A stretch of 33,176 nucleotides of DNA from an uncultured bacterium (GCA_903854195.1 CAINVO010000040.1:1-33176), one strand, 5' to 3'. Positions 18,850 to 28,633 are shown, counted from the first letter of the stretch. Numbers and translations: made by a program. The notes: generated by a model not told the origin, from the letters alone.

Positions 18850-20230
18850 AATTAGAAAGAAGGGTAGCCTCATGTTGGAGCTACTAATAGCTTTGTTTGT
18901 TGGAACAATTATTTTGTCTTCTCTAAATCAACTTGTTTTAGGTAATCAAATAATTTATCAAGATATATTAAAAAATGATTCTTGGATTTCCAAGGTGGAG
19001 GCAACATCCAGTCTGGCCTTTTCTGATGAACAGTCCGTAGCAAAACAAATATCAGATTTTGTATGGCAAAAAATTTTTTTTGATCTTTCAGTTTTGTTTA
19101 CAACAAAGACGCATGATTGGAGTGATGATTTTGGCAAAAACACATGTACTTTCGGGACTGATCCATCCTCGGATTATAGTAAACCAATAGTTTCTATGTT
19201 TAACATAGTGATGGATCCAAGTAATACGCCAACACAGATTTTTTCAAGGGGACGATATTTATATATGACAACAAATAGTTCAAGATCTACAAGTACAGAT
19301 TTTTATATTATTGATAAATATTCTAATGCAGCAAAAGGTGACTGGAGCTTTAACCCACGTCTTGTTTATGCTTTGGATACAGGTCCAGGACTCGCTGCTA
19401 TATATGTCGTCGGCACGATTGCTTATGTTGGAAATACTAGTTCAACAAATCAACTTAGAATCATTGATGTCAGTGACCCAACTCATCCACAAATTCTTTC
19501 ATCTTTAAAAATGTCCCATTTAACTAATGGGGTAACGACAATGGCTCAAAGTATTTTTTATGATAATGGTTTTGTTTATTTAGGGTTAGCAAAAAATTCA
19601 GGAGAAGAATTAAGGGTGATAGATGTATCGAGTTCAACTTTCCCAGTTGAAGTTGGAGGGTTTGAATTGGGTGCTGGAGTAAACTCAATCTATGTTCAGG
19701 ACGGTTATGTTTATGTTGCTACCCCAAACAACCCAGAGCTTGTGGTTCTTTCTGTTAATTTTTTTGGCAAGATTGTTGTATTGAAACAAGTCGGATCTTT
19801 TGATGCCACAGGGTCGTCAGGAAATGGTAAAAGTTTAGATTTTTCCATGGGTAATATTTATCTTGGTAGAACAAAGGGGGGAGGAAAGGAGGTCTATAGC
19901 TTGTCTTCCAGTTCCTTGATGCAATCAGCAGTTGTAGATGATTCGAGTTCAGTTTTAAAATCATTTGTCGTTGATTCTAGTGTAGATGCTATTGCAGGTA
20001 GGGGATCATTGATTGCCTTGGCGTCTGCAAGTACCACTGGGCAGTTTGAAATATGGAAAGATTCTGTAATTCAATCAGGGATAAATTTTTCAAACTCAAT
20101 AGACCATGTGAAATACAGGCCAGCATCTTTGTCCTGTGACGGAAATTCATTCTTTGTTGCTACCGCCACATCGTCGTATTTTTTGTATAAAATAGATTTC
20201 CAAAAAAATAAATTAACTGCGAAAATTTAA
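18836..20230 (+). CDS. Type IV pilin-like N-terminus fused to LVIVD/beta-propeller-like repeat domain
   Basis: KKGSLMLELLIALFVGTIILSSLNQLV prepilin-like segment; repeated LRIIDVSDPTHPQILSSL, LRVIDVSSSTFPVEVGGF, NNPELVVLSV units. Confidence 0.75.
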   Translation: MSTIKIRKKGSLMLELLIALFVGTIILSSLNQLVLGNQIIYQDILKNDSWISKVEATSSLAFSDEQSVAKQISDFVWQKIFFDLSVLFTTKTHDWSDDFGKNTCTFGTDPSSDYSKPIVSMFNIVMDPSNTPTQIFSRGRYLYMTTNSSRSTSTDFYIIDKYSNAAKGDWSFNPRLVYALDTGPGLAAIYVVGTIAYVGNTSSTNQLRIIDVSDPTHPQILSSLKMSHLTNGVTTMAQSIFYDNGFVYLGLAKNSGEELRVIDVSSSTFPVEVGGFELGAGVNSIYVQDGYVYVATPNNPELVVLSVNFFGKIVVLKQVGSFDATGSSGNGKSLDFSMGNIYLGRTKGGGKEVYSLSSSSLMQSAVVDDSSSVLKSFVVDSSVDAIAGRGSLIALASASTTGQFEIWKDSVIQSGINFSNSIDHVKYRPASLSCDGNSFFVATATSSYFLYKIDFQKNKLTAKI

Positions 20231-20247
20231 AACAAATCCACAAAAAA

Positions 20248-20430
20248 ATGAAAGGATTCACCTTATTAGAATGTATTATTTATATAAGTTTGTTGTATGT
20301 TATTTTATCCACACTTATTGTGACTTTCTACACCTTCACATTTGAAAGTCAAAAAAGTAATCAGTGGGCACAAGATTTTATAAATAAAAAATCGACAGAG
20401 TTAGAAAATCTAAGCTCTATCGATTTTTAA
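20248..20430 (+). CDS. Short type IV prepilin-like protein
   Basis: 60 aa; MKGFTLLECIIYISLLYVILSTLIVTF class III signal (G|FTLLE); follows pilus genes in same orientation. Confidence 0.72.
   Translation: MKGFTLLECIIYISLLYVILSTLIVTFYTFTFESQKSNQWAQDFINKKSTELENLSSIDF
20386..20429 (+). terminator. Intrinsic terminator overlapping the 3' end of the short prepilin CDS
   Basis: aaaaatcgacagag-ttagaaaatctaa-gctctatcgattttt imperfect hairpin followed by further T-run. Confidence 0.55.
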
Positions 20431-20450
20431 TTTTTTTATGTATGTGAATA

Positions 20451-21998
20451 TTACTCTACTAGGCTTTTTCCTGTCATGGCGTCAGGAATATTTACGCCAA
20501 GAAATTTTAAGGTTGTAGGCGCAAGATCTGATAGACCTACACCATCTTGTCGAAGTTTCAAACCTTCTTCAGTGATGATACATGGTACAGGGTTTGTTGT
20601 GTGGGATGTGTGTCGGATACCTGTAATTGGATCAACATTTACTTCTGCATTTCCATGGTCCGCTGTGATGATGGCGATACCGTGTTCACCGTTCTCATCT
20701 TTCTTTTCAACAAGTGCATCAATTACTCGCTTGAGCTGAGTATCTACTTCTTCTACCGCAGTGATGATGGCAGGAACATTTCCAGTGTGACCAACCATGT
20801 CAGCGTTTGCAAAGTTAATAAAAATAAAATCAGTCCCTGCATTTATTTCTTCTATCGCCTTGTCTGCAATACCCTCAGCTCGCATTTTTGGAGCTAGGTC
20901 ATGTGTCGGAACATCCTTATGGCTTGGAAGCATGATGTGTTTTTCTCCTGGATAAGGATTTTCTACTCCGCCATTTAGAAAATATGTAGCATGGGCAAAT
21001 TTTTCTGTCTCGGCAATGTGAGCTTGAGTTAGTCCTGCTGCGGATATTTCTTTTGCTAAAGTCGTATCAACTTTTATGGGTGGAAAGGCAACAAGACATT
21101 TGAACTCTATTTTGTATTCTGTCATGGTCACAAAACATACATCTTCCTTTGGGGCCATTTCCAAAATTTTCTGTGAAAGCATGCGAGCTCGGTCCGCGCG
21201 GAAGTTGAAAAAGAAAACACCATCATGAGGTTGAATTGAACATCCTTTTCCGTTTATATCTAGACAAACAATTGGTTCGAGTTGTTCATCCATTTTTCCT
21301 TCTTTGTATAGATTTTCTACGTACTCTGATGGTTGAATATCTTTGAGCTGACAAATATTTCCTTTGCATTCAAACATAGCTTGTTCAACTTTCTCTAGAC
21401 GATCCCAGTTATTGTCTCTGTCCATAGCGTAAAATCTTCCGGACACTGTAGCGATAAAAGCAATTTTTACTTCTTGCAAAACCTTCTCAAGTTCACGTAG
21501 GTATTCTGCTGCACTTTGCGGAGGAGTATCGCGACCATCTGTGAAAACATGAATAGCAACTCTTTCAATACCTGCATCTTTTGCTGCACGAAGGAATGCA
21601 AAAAGATGATCTTGGTGAGAGTGTACTCCGCCATCACCAATTAGACCTTGCACATGAAGTGTGGAGTTGTTTTTCTTTACATGATCAAATAGTGCAGCGA
21701 AGGCAGGATTTTTTGCATACTCACCTGTGTCTATGGCTTTACCAATACGTACAAGTTCTGTATCTACTGGTCGTCCTGCACCAATGGTTGTGTGACCCAC
21801 TTCACTATTTCCCATTTGACCTTCGGGTAGACCAACAGCATCACCACTAGCTTTTAGGAGTGTGTGTGGGTATTTTCCCCATATTTCATGGAAAAAAGGA
21901 GTTTTAGCTTCTGCAATCGCATTATTTTTTGGATCTTCCCTGTAGCCCCAACCATCGAGGACTATTAGAGTAACTTGTGGGTGATTTTTTTGTGTCAT
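20451..21998 (-). CDS. gpmI: 2,3-bisphosphoglycerate-independent phosphoglycerate mutase
   Basis: 515 aa; LIVLDGWGYRED, GLPEGQMGNSEVGHTTIGAGR, HVFTDGRDTPPQSA, FNFRADRARML, NFANADMVGHTG, ITADHGNAE. Confidence 0.97.
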   Translation of the reverse strand: MTQKNHPQVTLIVLDGWGYREDPKNNAIAEAKTPFFHEIWGKYPHTLLKASGDAVGLPEGQMGNSEVGHTTIGAGRPVDTELVRIGKAIDTGEYAKNPAFAALFDHVKKNNSTLHVQGLIGDGGVHSHQDHLFAFLRAAKDAGIERVAIHVFTDGRDTPPQSAAEYLRELEKVLQEVKIAFIATVSGRFYAMDRDNNWDRLEKVEQAMFECKGNICQLKDIQPSEYVENLYKEGKMDEQLEPIVCLDINGKGCSIQPHDGVFFFNFRADRARMLSQKILEMAPKEDVCFVTMTEYKIEFKCLVAFPPIKVDTTLAKEISAAGLTQAHIAETEKFAHATYFLNGGVENPYPGEKHIMLPSHKDVPTHDLAPKMRAEGIADKAIEEINAGTDFIFINFANADMVGHTGNVPAIITAVEEVDTQLKRVIDALVEKKDENGEHGIAIITADHGNAEVNVDPITGIRHTSHTTNPVPCIITEEGLKLRQDGVGLSDLAPTTLKFLGVNIPDAMTGKSLVE

Positions 21999-22015
21999 AG
22001 AGCCGTATTTTACAC

Positions 22016-22151
22016 CAAAAATATAAAAATGAAAATTATGATATTTTTCGTCAAACAGAATAAATTTTTGCTAAAATTTTTCTTCTTGCTCGGGGCCAAG
22101 CCCCTGCGCAAAGTTTCCTTAAAATACATAATTTTCATTTTTATATTTTTG
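22016..22151. repeat. MITE-like/long stem-loop element with perfect 25-bp terminal inverted repeats and an internal GC hairpin
   Basis: Left caaaaatataaaaatgaaaattatg (22016-22040), right cataattttcatttttatatttttg (22127-22151), exact reverse complements; internal ggggc-caa-gcccc. Confidence 0.8.
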
Positions 22152-22227
22152 ATATAGAAATACTTATTGTTGATTAGGACCATGTTTTTTGTTTTCATTG
22201 TGATATCATTTGCAATACTAAAAATAA

Positions 22228-22734
22228 ATGAAGATAAAAGAAAAAAATTCTAGTAGGCCAAGTAAGGTTGCCTTTGAGGAACTTGTTGGTTTTTTAAAGG
22301 ATGAGGAAAAGATAATGCAATCTCGTGTTAATTTGAAAAGTCTTTTGGGATTGTATAAAAATAAAAAAGCATATTTTTGTTTTAGCTCCGATATTCCGGT
22401 TGCTTTTGCAGGTCTTTGGTCAACAAAAAGTAAGGAGTGGTTAGAGTTTGGTACCTTGTGGGTTAATCCAAATTTCAGAGGGATGGGTTTCTCGTTGGAA
22501 GCTTTTGAGGAATGCATTTCTCTTGCTCCACCTAAGAAGAATATTTTTCTTATCACGCGAAGTAAAAGGGTAATGGATATAGCAAAATCTTATGGATGGT
22601 TTGAATGGAAATCACAGGATTGGACTAAGGATTCATTGTGGCAAAAAATTGCAGAGCCGTGGGGAAAGAATGAGAAGCTTCCAAAGGCTACAAGAATGTT
22701 TCCATCTGGAGGTAGGTTGTTTATCAAGCCATAG
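22228..22734 (+). CDS. GNAT-like N-acetyltransferase
   Basis: 168 aa; EWLEFGTLWVNPNFRGMGFSLEAFEECISL resembles acetyl-CoA-binding motif A. Confidence 0.6.
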   Translation: MKIKEKNSSRPSKVAFEELVGFLKDEEKIMQSRVNLKSLLGLYKNKKAYFCFSSDIPVAFAGLWSTKSKEWLEFGTLWVNPNFRGMGFSLEAFEECISLAPPKKNIFLITRSKRVMDIAKSYGWFEWKSQDWTKDSLWQKIAEPWGKNEKLPKATRMFPSGGRLFIKP

Positions 22735-22778
22735 AAAAATAAAAAGCCCCGGCGAAGGCCGGGGCTTTTTATTTTTTT
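22735..22778. terminator. Bidirectional intrinsic terminator between GNAT gene and eno
   Basis: aaaaataaaaagccccggc-gaag-gccggggctttttatttttt, 19-bp stem with A/T tracts. Confidence 0.93.
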
Positions 22779-22781
22779 CAG

Positions 22782-24119
<1,338 letters not shown>

Positions 24120-24127
24120 TTATTTAA

Positions 24128-24583
24128 TTAATTATTTTTATAATTACTACAGCTACAATGGCTTTCACATTTATCATCTTTGCAATTTTTACAATGTTTG
24201 CATGTCCACAAACAAATGTGACCAGGACCTGAAATGATTACTGAGATTAATGCCAAGACAAGTATGAATGCATATTCATATCCACCTTGCGCAATGAAAC
24301 CATTTTTGAAATGAACAGTGATAATAGCTCCAATCATGTCTATTGCCAAAAGTAGAGCTGAAAAGCGACTCGCTACACCAAGTAGTAAAGAAATACCTCC
24401 AAGAAATTCAACATAGGCAACTAGGTAAGCTGTAAAAACTGGCCATGGAATACTTATTGCTGTAAAAAAACCAATTGTTCCAGGCATGCTTGTAATCTTT
24501 GCGTATCCGTGTGCAATAAAAATTAACGCAAGCCCAACACGAATGAGCAAAAGCGCTAAATGTGAATGATGTGTTTTTTTCAT
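24128..24583 (-). CDS. DoxX-family membrane protein with Cys-rich C-terminal tail
   Basis: LLLIRVGLALIFIAHGYAKI, AYVEFLGGISLLLGVASRFSALLLAIDMIGA; tail GHICLWTCKHCKNCKDDKCESHCSCSNYKNN; ATG 24583 preferred over upstream track start. Confidence 0.82.
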   Translation of the reverse strand: MKKTHHSHLALLLIRVGLALIFIAHGYAKITSMPGTIGFFTAISIPWPVFTAYLVAYVEFLGGISLLLGVASRFSALLLAIDMIGAIITVHFKNGFIAQGGYEYAFILVLALISVIISGPGHICLWTCKHCKNCKDDKCESHCSCSNYKNN

Positions 24584-24592
24584 AGTGCGCAT

Positions 24593-24601
24593 ATGATACC
24601 A
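24593..24601 (-). promoter_or_regulatory. Extended -10 promoter (TGg-TATCAT) for doxX
   Basis: Minus strand TGGTATCAT ending 9 nt before ATG 24583. Confidence 0.45.
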
Positions 24602-24612
24602 TATAGATATAT

Positions 24613-24876
24613 ATGTATACAAAACATTCGTATTATTGGTTTAAGCCAAAAAAAGTTGGAGTTTTTGCAATCTATTATCCAACTAATTTTCCAGGATGGG
24701 TTGTAACTCTATCGTGTTTATTCTACCTTTTTTATTTTGTTTCCATTGCTAGTCAGATTTCATCAAATATCTCATCTTATATTTATTGGTTTCTGCCTAG
24801 AGCTATTATTGTTCTTATTGTTTATGATTTATTTTGTTTCAGAGCAGGAGAGTATCCTTATTGGTGGAGAAAATAG
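24613..24876 (+). CDS. Small hypothetical membrane protein
   Basis: 87 aa with two hydrophobic segments (WVVTLSCLFYLFYFVSIA, WFLPRAIIVLIVYDLFCF). Confidence 0.5.
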   Translation: MYTKHSYYWFKPKKVGVFAIYYPTNFPGWVVTLSCLFYLFYFVSIASQISSNISSYIYWFLPRAIIVLIVYDLFCFRAGEYPYWWRK

Positions 24877-24936
24877 AAAAAGAAATTTAAGTTCGGGTTT
24901 GTGTTTAAGATAACATCAAATGTTTAGTATAAAAAG

Positions 24937-24972
24937 AAACAGCCTGTTTTTGAGATAACAGGCTGTTTTATT
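24937..24972. terminator. Intrinsic terminator hairpin
   Basis: aaacagcctgtt-tttgagat-aacaggctgttt followed by tattttgg. Confidence 0.8.
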
Positions 24973-25014
24973 TTGGCTCAGTTGAGTGAGCTAGTTTCTT
25001 GGAGGCCTTTTGTT

Positions 25015-25404
25015 TTAGGCTGCAGTTTCAACCTTGTCGTCGGGGTGAGGTTCGACGTAGTTTTCTTCCAGGTACCTCTCAATTGATTGTGAGGCTTTGT
25101 TCATCCAGGTGTGCGGCGTGTTTCTGATGATGTTTTTCCCTTCGATCAGTTCGCAGGAATGTGTCTCGTAGGACCCATCCGTTTCAGTGATGTGAAAATC
25201 AACTTTGCCATTGGTGATGTCGATGTCGACAATGATAAAGCAGTTGTTTCTGAGGGGGTGTTCATAAATCAAAATTCCGAGCTCTTCCCGTATACAATGA
25301 ATCTTGCTCATTTCGGGCAAAGTTCCAAAGTCGATGATGTTTCCGTTGTAGTCCATTACCACAACGTTGCCATAAAGGCGCTTCAAATTTTTGTGTGCCA
25401 ACAT
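25015..25404 (-). CDS. Hypothetical protein
   Basis: 129-aa ORF MLAHKNLKRLYGNVVVMDYNGNIIDFGTLPEM...DKVETAA; ends at TAA near the shared terminator; acidic C-terminus. Confidence 0.55.
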   Translation of the reverse strand: MLAHKNLKRLYGNVVVMDYNGNIIDFGTLPEMSKIHCIREELGILIYEHPLRNNCFIIVDIDITNGKVDFHITETDGSYETHSCELIEGKNIIRNTPHTWMNKASQSIERYLEENYVEPHPDDKVETAA

Positions 25405-25505
25405 ACTAAATAAATCTAAGAAAACATTACCACTCTTTATGAAATAGTCAAAGTTTATAGGGTGTGGTAGTGTGAGTAAAAATATCAGTTTTCGGTATCA
25501 TATTT

Positions 25506-26606
25506 ATGTTAAAAAAACAGGAAAAAAAATCTAAAAATTTTTGGCAGGAGCAAAAAAATAAGGCTGACAAAGCTAGTCGCCCCATTGTTGTGCTTGCACC
25601 TATGGCAGACGTAACGGATGCTCCTTTTCGTCGTGTCATTGCAAAGTATGGCAAGCCAGATGTTTTGTGGACAGAGTTTGTTTCTGCTGATGGATTGATG
25701 AGAGCAACACCAGAAGGTAAAGAAAAACTAAAAAAAGGTTTGATTTTTGATGAGAGTGAACGACCTATAGTTGCTCAGTTTTTTACATCAAATCCAGAAC
25801 ATATGAAAAAAACTGCTGAACTTGCGGTTGAACTCGGTTTTGATGGCATTGATATCAATATGGGTTGTCCAGATAAAGGGATAGAAAAGCAAAATGCTGG
25901 GGCCGCAATGATGAAAAATCCAAAACTTGCTAGAGAAATAATTCGTGCAGCGAAAGATGGTGCAGGATCTTTGCCTGTATCTGTAAAAACCAGAATTGGA
26001 TTTAATAAAGTTGAACTTGAGACTTGGTTACCTGAGCTGCTTGCGGAATGTCCCGCGGTCATTACCATACATGCTCGTACTCGTAAGGAGATGTCAAAAG
26101 TTTTAGCACGTTGGAAATTTGTTAAGAGGGCTGTTGAAATACGAGATGAAGTTCAAAAAGATTTGGATCCCAAAGAAAGAACTCTTATTTTTGGAAATGG
26201 AGATGTTAAAGATGTTGCAGATGCAAAGCGACTTGCAAAGGAAACCGGATGTGACGGAGTAATGCTCGGGCGTGCTATTTTTGGAAATCCTTGGCTTTTT
26301 GCAGAACTTGGAAATAATAAAAAAGATATAAAAAATGAAAGTAAAAATAAAACAAAAGTCACAGAAAAAGAATTTGTCCCAGTGTCATTAGTCTTGCGCC
26401 TAAAAGCTCTTCTGGAACACACAAAGCTTTTTAATAAGTTGCTCGGAGATACAAAGAATTTTGCAATAATGAAAAAACACTTTAAGTCCTATGTTTCAGG
26501 TTTTGATGGGTCAAAGGATCTCAGGGAAAAATTGATGGAGGCAAATAGTTTTAAAGATGTTGAAAAAGTCATTAAAAATTTTATCTCTTTACAAAAAACA
26601 AAGTAG
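25506..26606 (+). CDS. dus: tRNA-dihydrouridine synthase
   Basis: VVLAPMADVTDAPFRRV, VAQFFTSNPEHM, GIDINMGCPDKGIEKQNAGAAMM, VSVKTRIGF, TIHARTRKEM, GNGDVKD, GCDGVMLGRAIFGNPWLF. Confidence 0.95.
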   Translation: MLKKQEKKSKNFWQEQKNKADKASRPIVVLAPMADVTDAPFRRVIAKYGKPDVLWTEFVSADGLMRATPEGKEKLKKGLIFDESERPIVAQFFTSNPEHMKKTAELAVELGFDGIDINMGCPDKGIEKQNAGAAMMKNPKLAREIIRAAKDGAGSLPVSVKTRIGFNKVELETWLPELLAECPAVITIHARTRKEMSKVLARWKFVKRAVEIRDEVQKDLDPKERTLIFGNGDVKDVADAKRLAKETGCDGVMLGRAIFGNPWLFAELGNNKKDIKNESKNKTKVTEKEFVPVSLVLRLKALLEHTKLFNKLLGDTKNFAIMKKHFKSYVSGFDGSKDLREKLMEANSFKDVEKVIKNFISLQKTK

Positions 26607-26638
26607 GTGTAGTATATTCGACAGATCAAGTTCCAGAT

Positions 26639-26923
26639 ATGTCAGGACTAAACATGTATGGGTACTCTCACGGGTATTCGTTGATCGGATTTCTTTCGAT
26701 TGTCTTTTTCTGTCTGATGTCGCTGGGTTTTCAATCATTGAGTTTCTGGTCTTGGCAACAAGATTATGAGGTTCTTGATGTGATGAATGAGAGGCCTTCA
26801 AGCTTCTCCTTTGTTACTGATGTCTTAAATCTTTTCCGTTTTAAACATTCAGGTTTCAATTTGGGACCAAAAATGTCGTCGACGACTAGAAGGATTCAAG
26901 AGGTCTATGACCATCCAACGTAG
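26639..26923 (+). CDS. Possible small membrane protein
   Basis: 94-aa ORF with one hydrophobic segment SLIGFLSIVFFCLMSLGFQSL; no family recognised. Confidence 0.35.
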   Translation: MSGLNMYGYSHGYSLIGFLSIVFFCLMSLGFQSLSFWSWQQDYEVLDVMNERPSSFSFVTDVLNLFRFKHSGFNLGPKMSSTTRRIQEVYDHPT

Positions 26924-27061
26924 AGGGGTAACTCCCAATACATCATTTATGCGGCTTCGCACCAAGCCACAACAACTGTTGGTGCATTAATATCTACCAA
27001 ACTCTAAACCGGAACCTGACGCTAGTTATAGGCGTTCTAAAAAAGGAGGGGATAGAAAAAT

Positions 27062-27096
27062 AGGGGCAACGCATGCTGAATGCGTTGCCCCTTTTC
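27062..27096 (+). terminator. Intrinsic terminator
   Basis: aggggcaacgca-tgctgaa-tgcgttgcccct followed by ttt. Confidence 0.88.
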
Positions 27097-27167
27097 ATTT
27101 GTCTATTTAGAATTCAGCCAAAGTTCTTTAGCCTAAATTGGCTATATTTTTATATTAATTTCCATTC

Positions 27168-27176
27168 TGGTATACT
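27168..27176 (+). promoter_or_regulatory. Extended -10 promoter (TGg-TATACT) for dnaX
   Basis: TGGTATACT then 6 nt (ttcgac) then ATG 27183. Confidence 0.6.
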
Positions 27177-27182
27177 TTCGAC

Positions 27183-28286
27183 ATGGCATCATCTAATACT
27201 CCAACTTCACAGCACTTATCTTTATATAGAAAATATCGACCTACAGTTTTTGATCAGGTTGTGGGGCAGGAACAAGTTGTTGAAGCTCTTAAGGGTGCAC
27301 TTCAAAATGGAGCTATTGCTCATGCATATCTTTTTTATGGTACACGTGGTACTGGAAAAACTTCTGTTGCTCGTATTTTTGCTGCAGCTCTCGGCACATC
27401 CTCAAATGATCTTTATGAAATAGATGCCGCATCAAATAACAGTGTCGATCAGATTCGTGATCTTAATGAGTCAATCAATACTGTTCCACTTCAGTCTAGA
27501 TATAAAGTATATATTTTGGATGAGGTACATATGCTTTCAAAAGCGGCTTTCAATGCGTTTTTGAAAACTCTTGAAGAACCTCCAAAACATGTTGTTTTTA
27601 TTCTAGCTACCACAGAGCTTGAGAAAGTTCCAGAAACGGTGATATCTAGATGTCAGGTTTTTACTTTTAAAAAACCAAACCGTACAGTTCTTCGTCAGGT
27701 GGTGGAGAGTACTGCAAAGAGTGAAGGGTTTGCTATTGATGGAGATGCTGCAGAGCTCGTGGCACTACTCGGCGATGGATCTTTCCGTGATACTCATGGA
27801 GTGCTACAAAAAGTTTTGTCAGGTGCAAAAAAAACAGTCAAACGCAAAGATGTTGAACGTTTAACGAATGCACCCAAAGGGGAATTGGTAAATGATCTGA
27901 TAAATTCAATTGCAATTGGAGATCTGAATAAGGCCCTTTTTGTTGTATTGGAAGCTTCTCGTGCAAACATTGATATTTCACTTTTTGTCACACTGATTAT
28001 TCAAAAGGTGCGTGCTTTTCTTTTATTAAAATACAGCCCATCTGCGGAGAGTTTTTTGAAAGAAGATTTTTCTTCGGAGGATTTTAATATGTTGAAAGAA
28101 TTGGTAAAAAAAGCAGGGGATCAGAGTGGCGCTTCTTCTGCGAACGCCTCGGGTATTAATTCCTTAGTTCTGTCTGAGCTTTTGTCTGTCTCAGCGGCTA
28201 TTTCTCGTTCTGTGGTGCCCCAAGCCCCACTTGAGCTTGCATTGATTCGGCTTATCGGGCAGAATATCAAAGCGACCGAAAAGTAG
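27183..28286 (+). CDS. dnaX: DNA polymerase III clamp-loader subunit gamma/tau, short form lacking zinc module
   Basis: YRPTVFDQVVGQEQVVEAL, AYLFYGTRGTGKTSVARIFAAALG, YEIDAASNNSVDQIRDL, VYILDEVHMLSKAAFNAFLKTLEEPP, FILATTELEKVPETVISRCQVFTF. Confidence 0.96.
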   Translation: MASSNTPTSQHLSLYRKYRPTVFDQVVGQEQVVEALKGALQNGAIAHAYLFYGTRGTGKTSVARIFAAALGTSSNDLYEIDAASNNSVDQIRDLNESINTVPLQSRYKVYILDEVHMLSKAAFNAFLKTLEEPPKHVVFILATTELEKVPETVISRCQVFTFKKPNRTVLRQVVESTAKSEGFAIDGDAAELVALLGDGSFRDTHGVLQKVLSGAKKTVKRKDVERLTNAPKGELVNDLINSIAIGDLNKALFVVLEASRANIDISLFVTLIIQKVRAFLLLKYSPSAESFLKEDFSSEDFNMLKELVKKAGDQSGASSANASGINSLVLSELLSVSAAISRSVVPQAPLELALIRLIGQNIKATEK

Positions 28287-28331
28287 GGTAAATACTGAAG
28301 GGTAAAAAGGGAAGTCGCAAATAAAATAAAT

Positions 28332-28402
28332 TGGGGGATCGTCTAATGGTAGGACAACAGATTTTGGTTCTGTTTATCGGGGTTCGAGTCCCTGTCCCCC
28401 AG
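28332..28402 (+). tRNA. tRNA-Gln (anticodon UUG), no encoded CCA
   Basis: tggggga acceptor pairing tccccca; D-arm gtctaatggtaggac; anticodon arm acaga-ttttggt-tctgt (TTG); T-arm cgggg-ttcgagt-ccctg. Confidence 0.93.
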
Positions 28403-28574
28403 CAGTCATCTGAGACCGACCGAGGTCTATATATCAACACTTTTTTGAGAGCAGAAGTTCGCACCAGTCATGGACACGAACTTTGTACAAGAGAGTGAAG
28501 AAATGTAGAATCTCGTTTGAATTATCACACGATACTATTCCGTAAATTGCATACCTGCTTAGAGCAGTATTCAG

Positions 28575-28608
28575 AACTAAAAAGCACCCAATTGGGTACT
28601 TTTTAGTT
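28575..28608 (+). terminator. Intrinsic terminator / palindrome downstream of tRNA-Gln
   Basis: aactaaaaagcacccaa/ttgggtactttttagtt, one internal mismatch. Confidence 0.8.
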
Positions 28609-28621
28609 TATAGTTCAAAAA

Positions 28622-28630
28622 TGGTAAAAT
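28622..28630 (+). promoter_or_regulatory. Extended -10 promoter (TGg-TAAAAT)
   Basis: TGGTAAAAT then taaatg then ATG 28637 (second of two tandem ATGs). Confidence 0.5.
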
Positions 28631-28633
28631 TAA

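Noticed and set aside
22010-22198. Small ORFs on both strands in the 22.0-22.2 kb spacer (NIKMKIM... on each strand)
   Set aside because: Near-identical peptides on both strands come from the inverted repeat; treated as a repeat, not genes.
26924-27096. SRP RNA, tmRNA or RNase P RNA
   Set aside because: Hallmark motifs (e.g. GGAAG..GCAGC tetraloop region, TCGAC-type tmRNA ends, GAGGAAAGTCC) not found.
27073-27423. 116-aa plus-strand ORF overlapping dnaX
   Set aside because: Out-of-frame reading of the dnaX 5' end plus terminator region; dnaX motifs are in the other frame.
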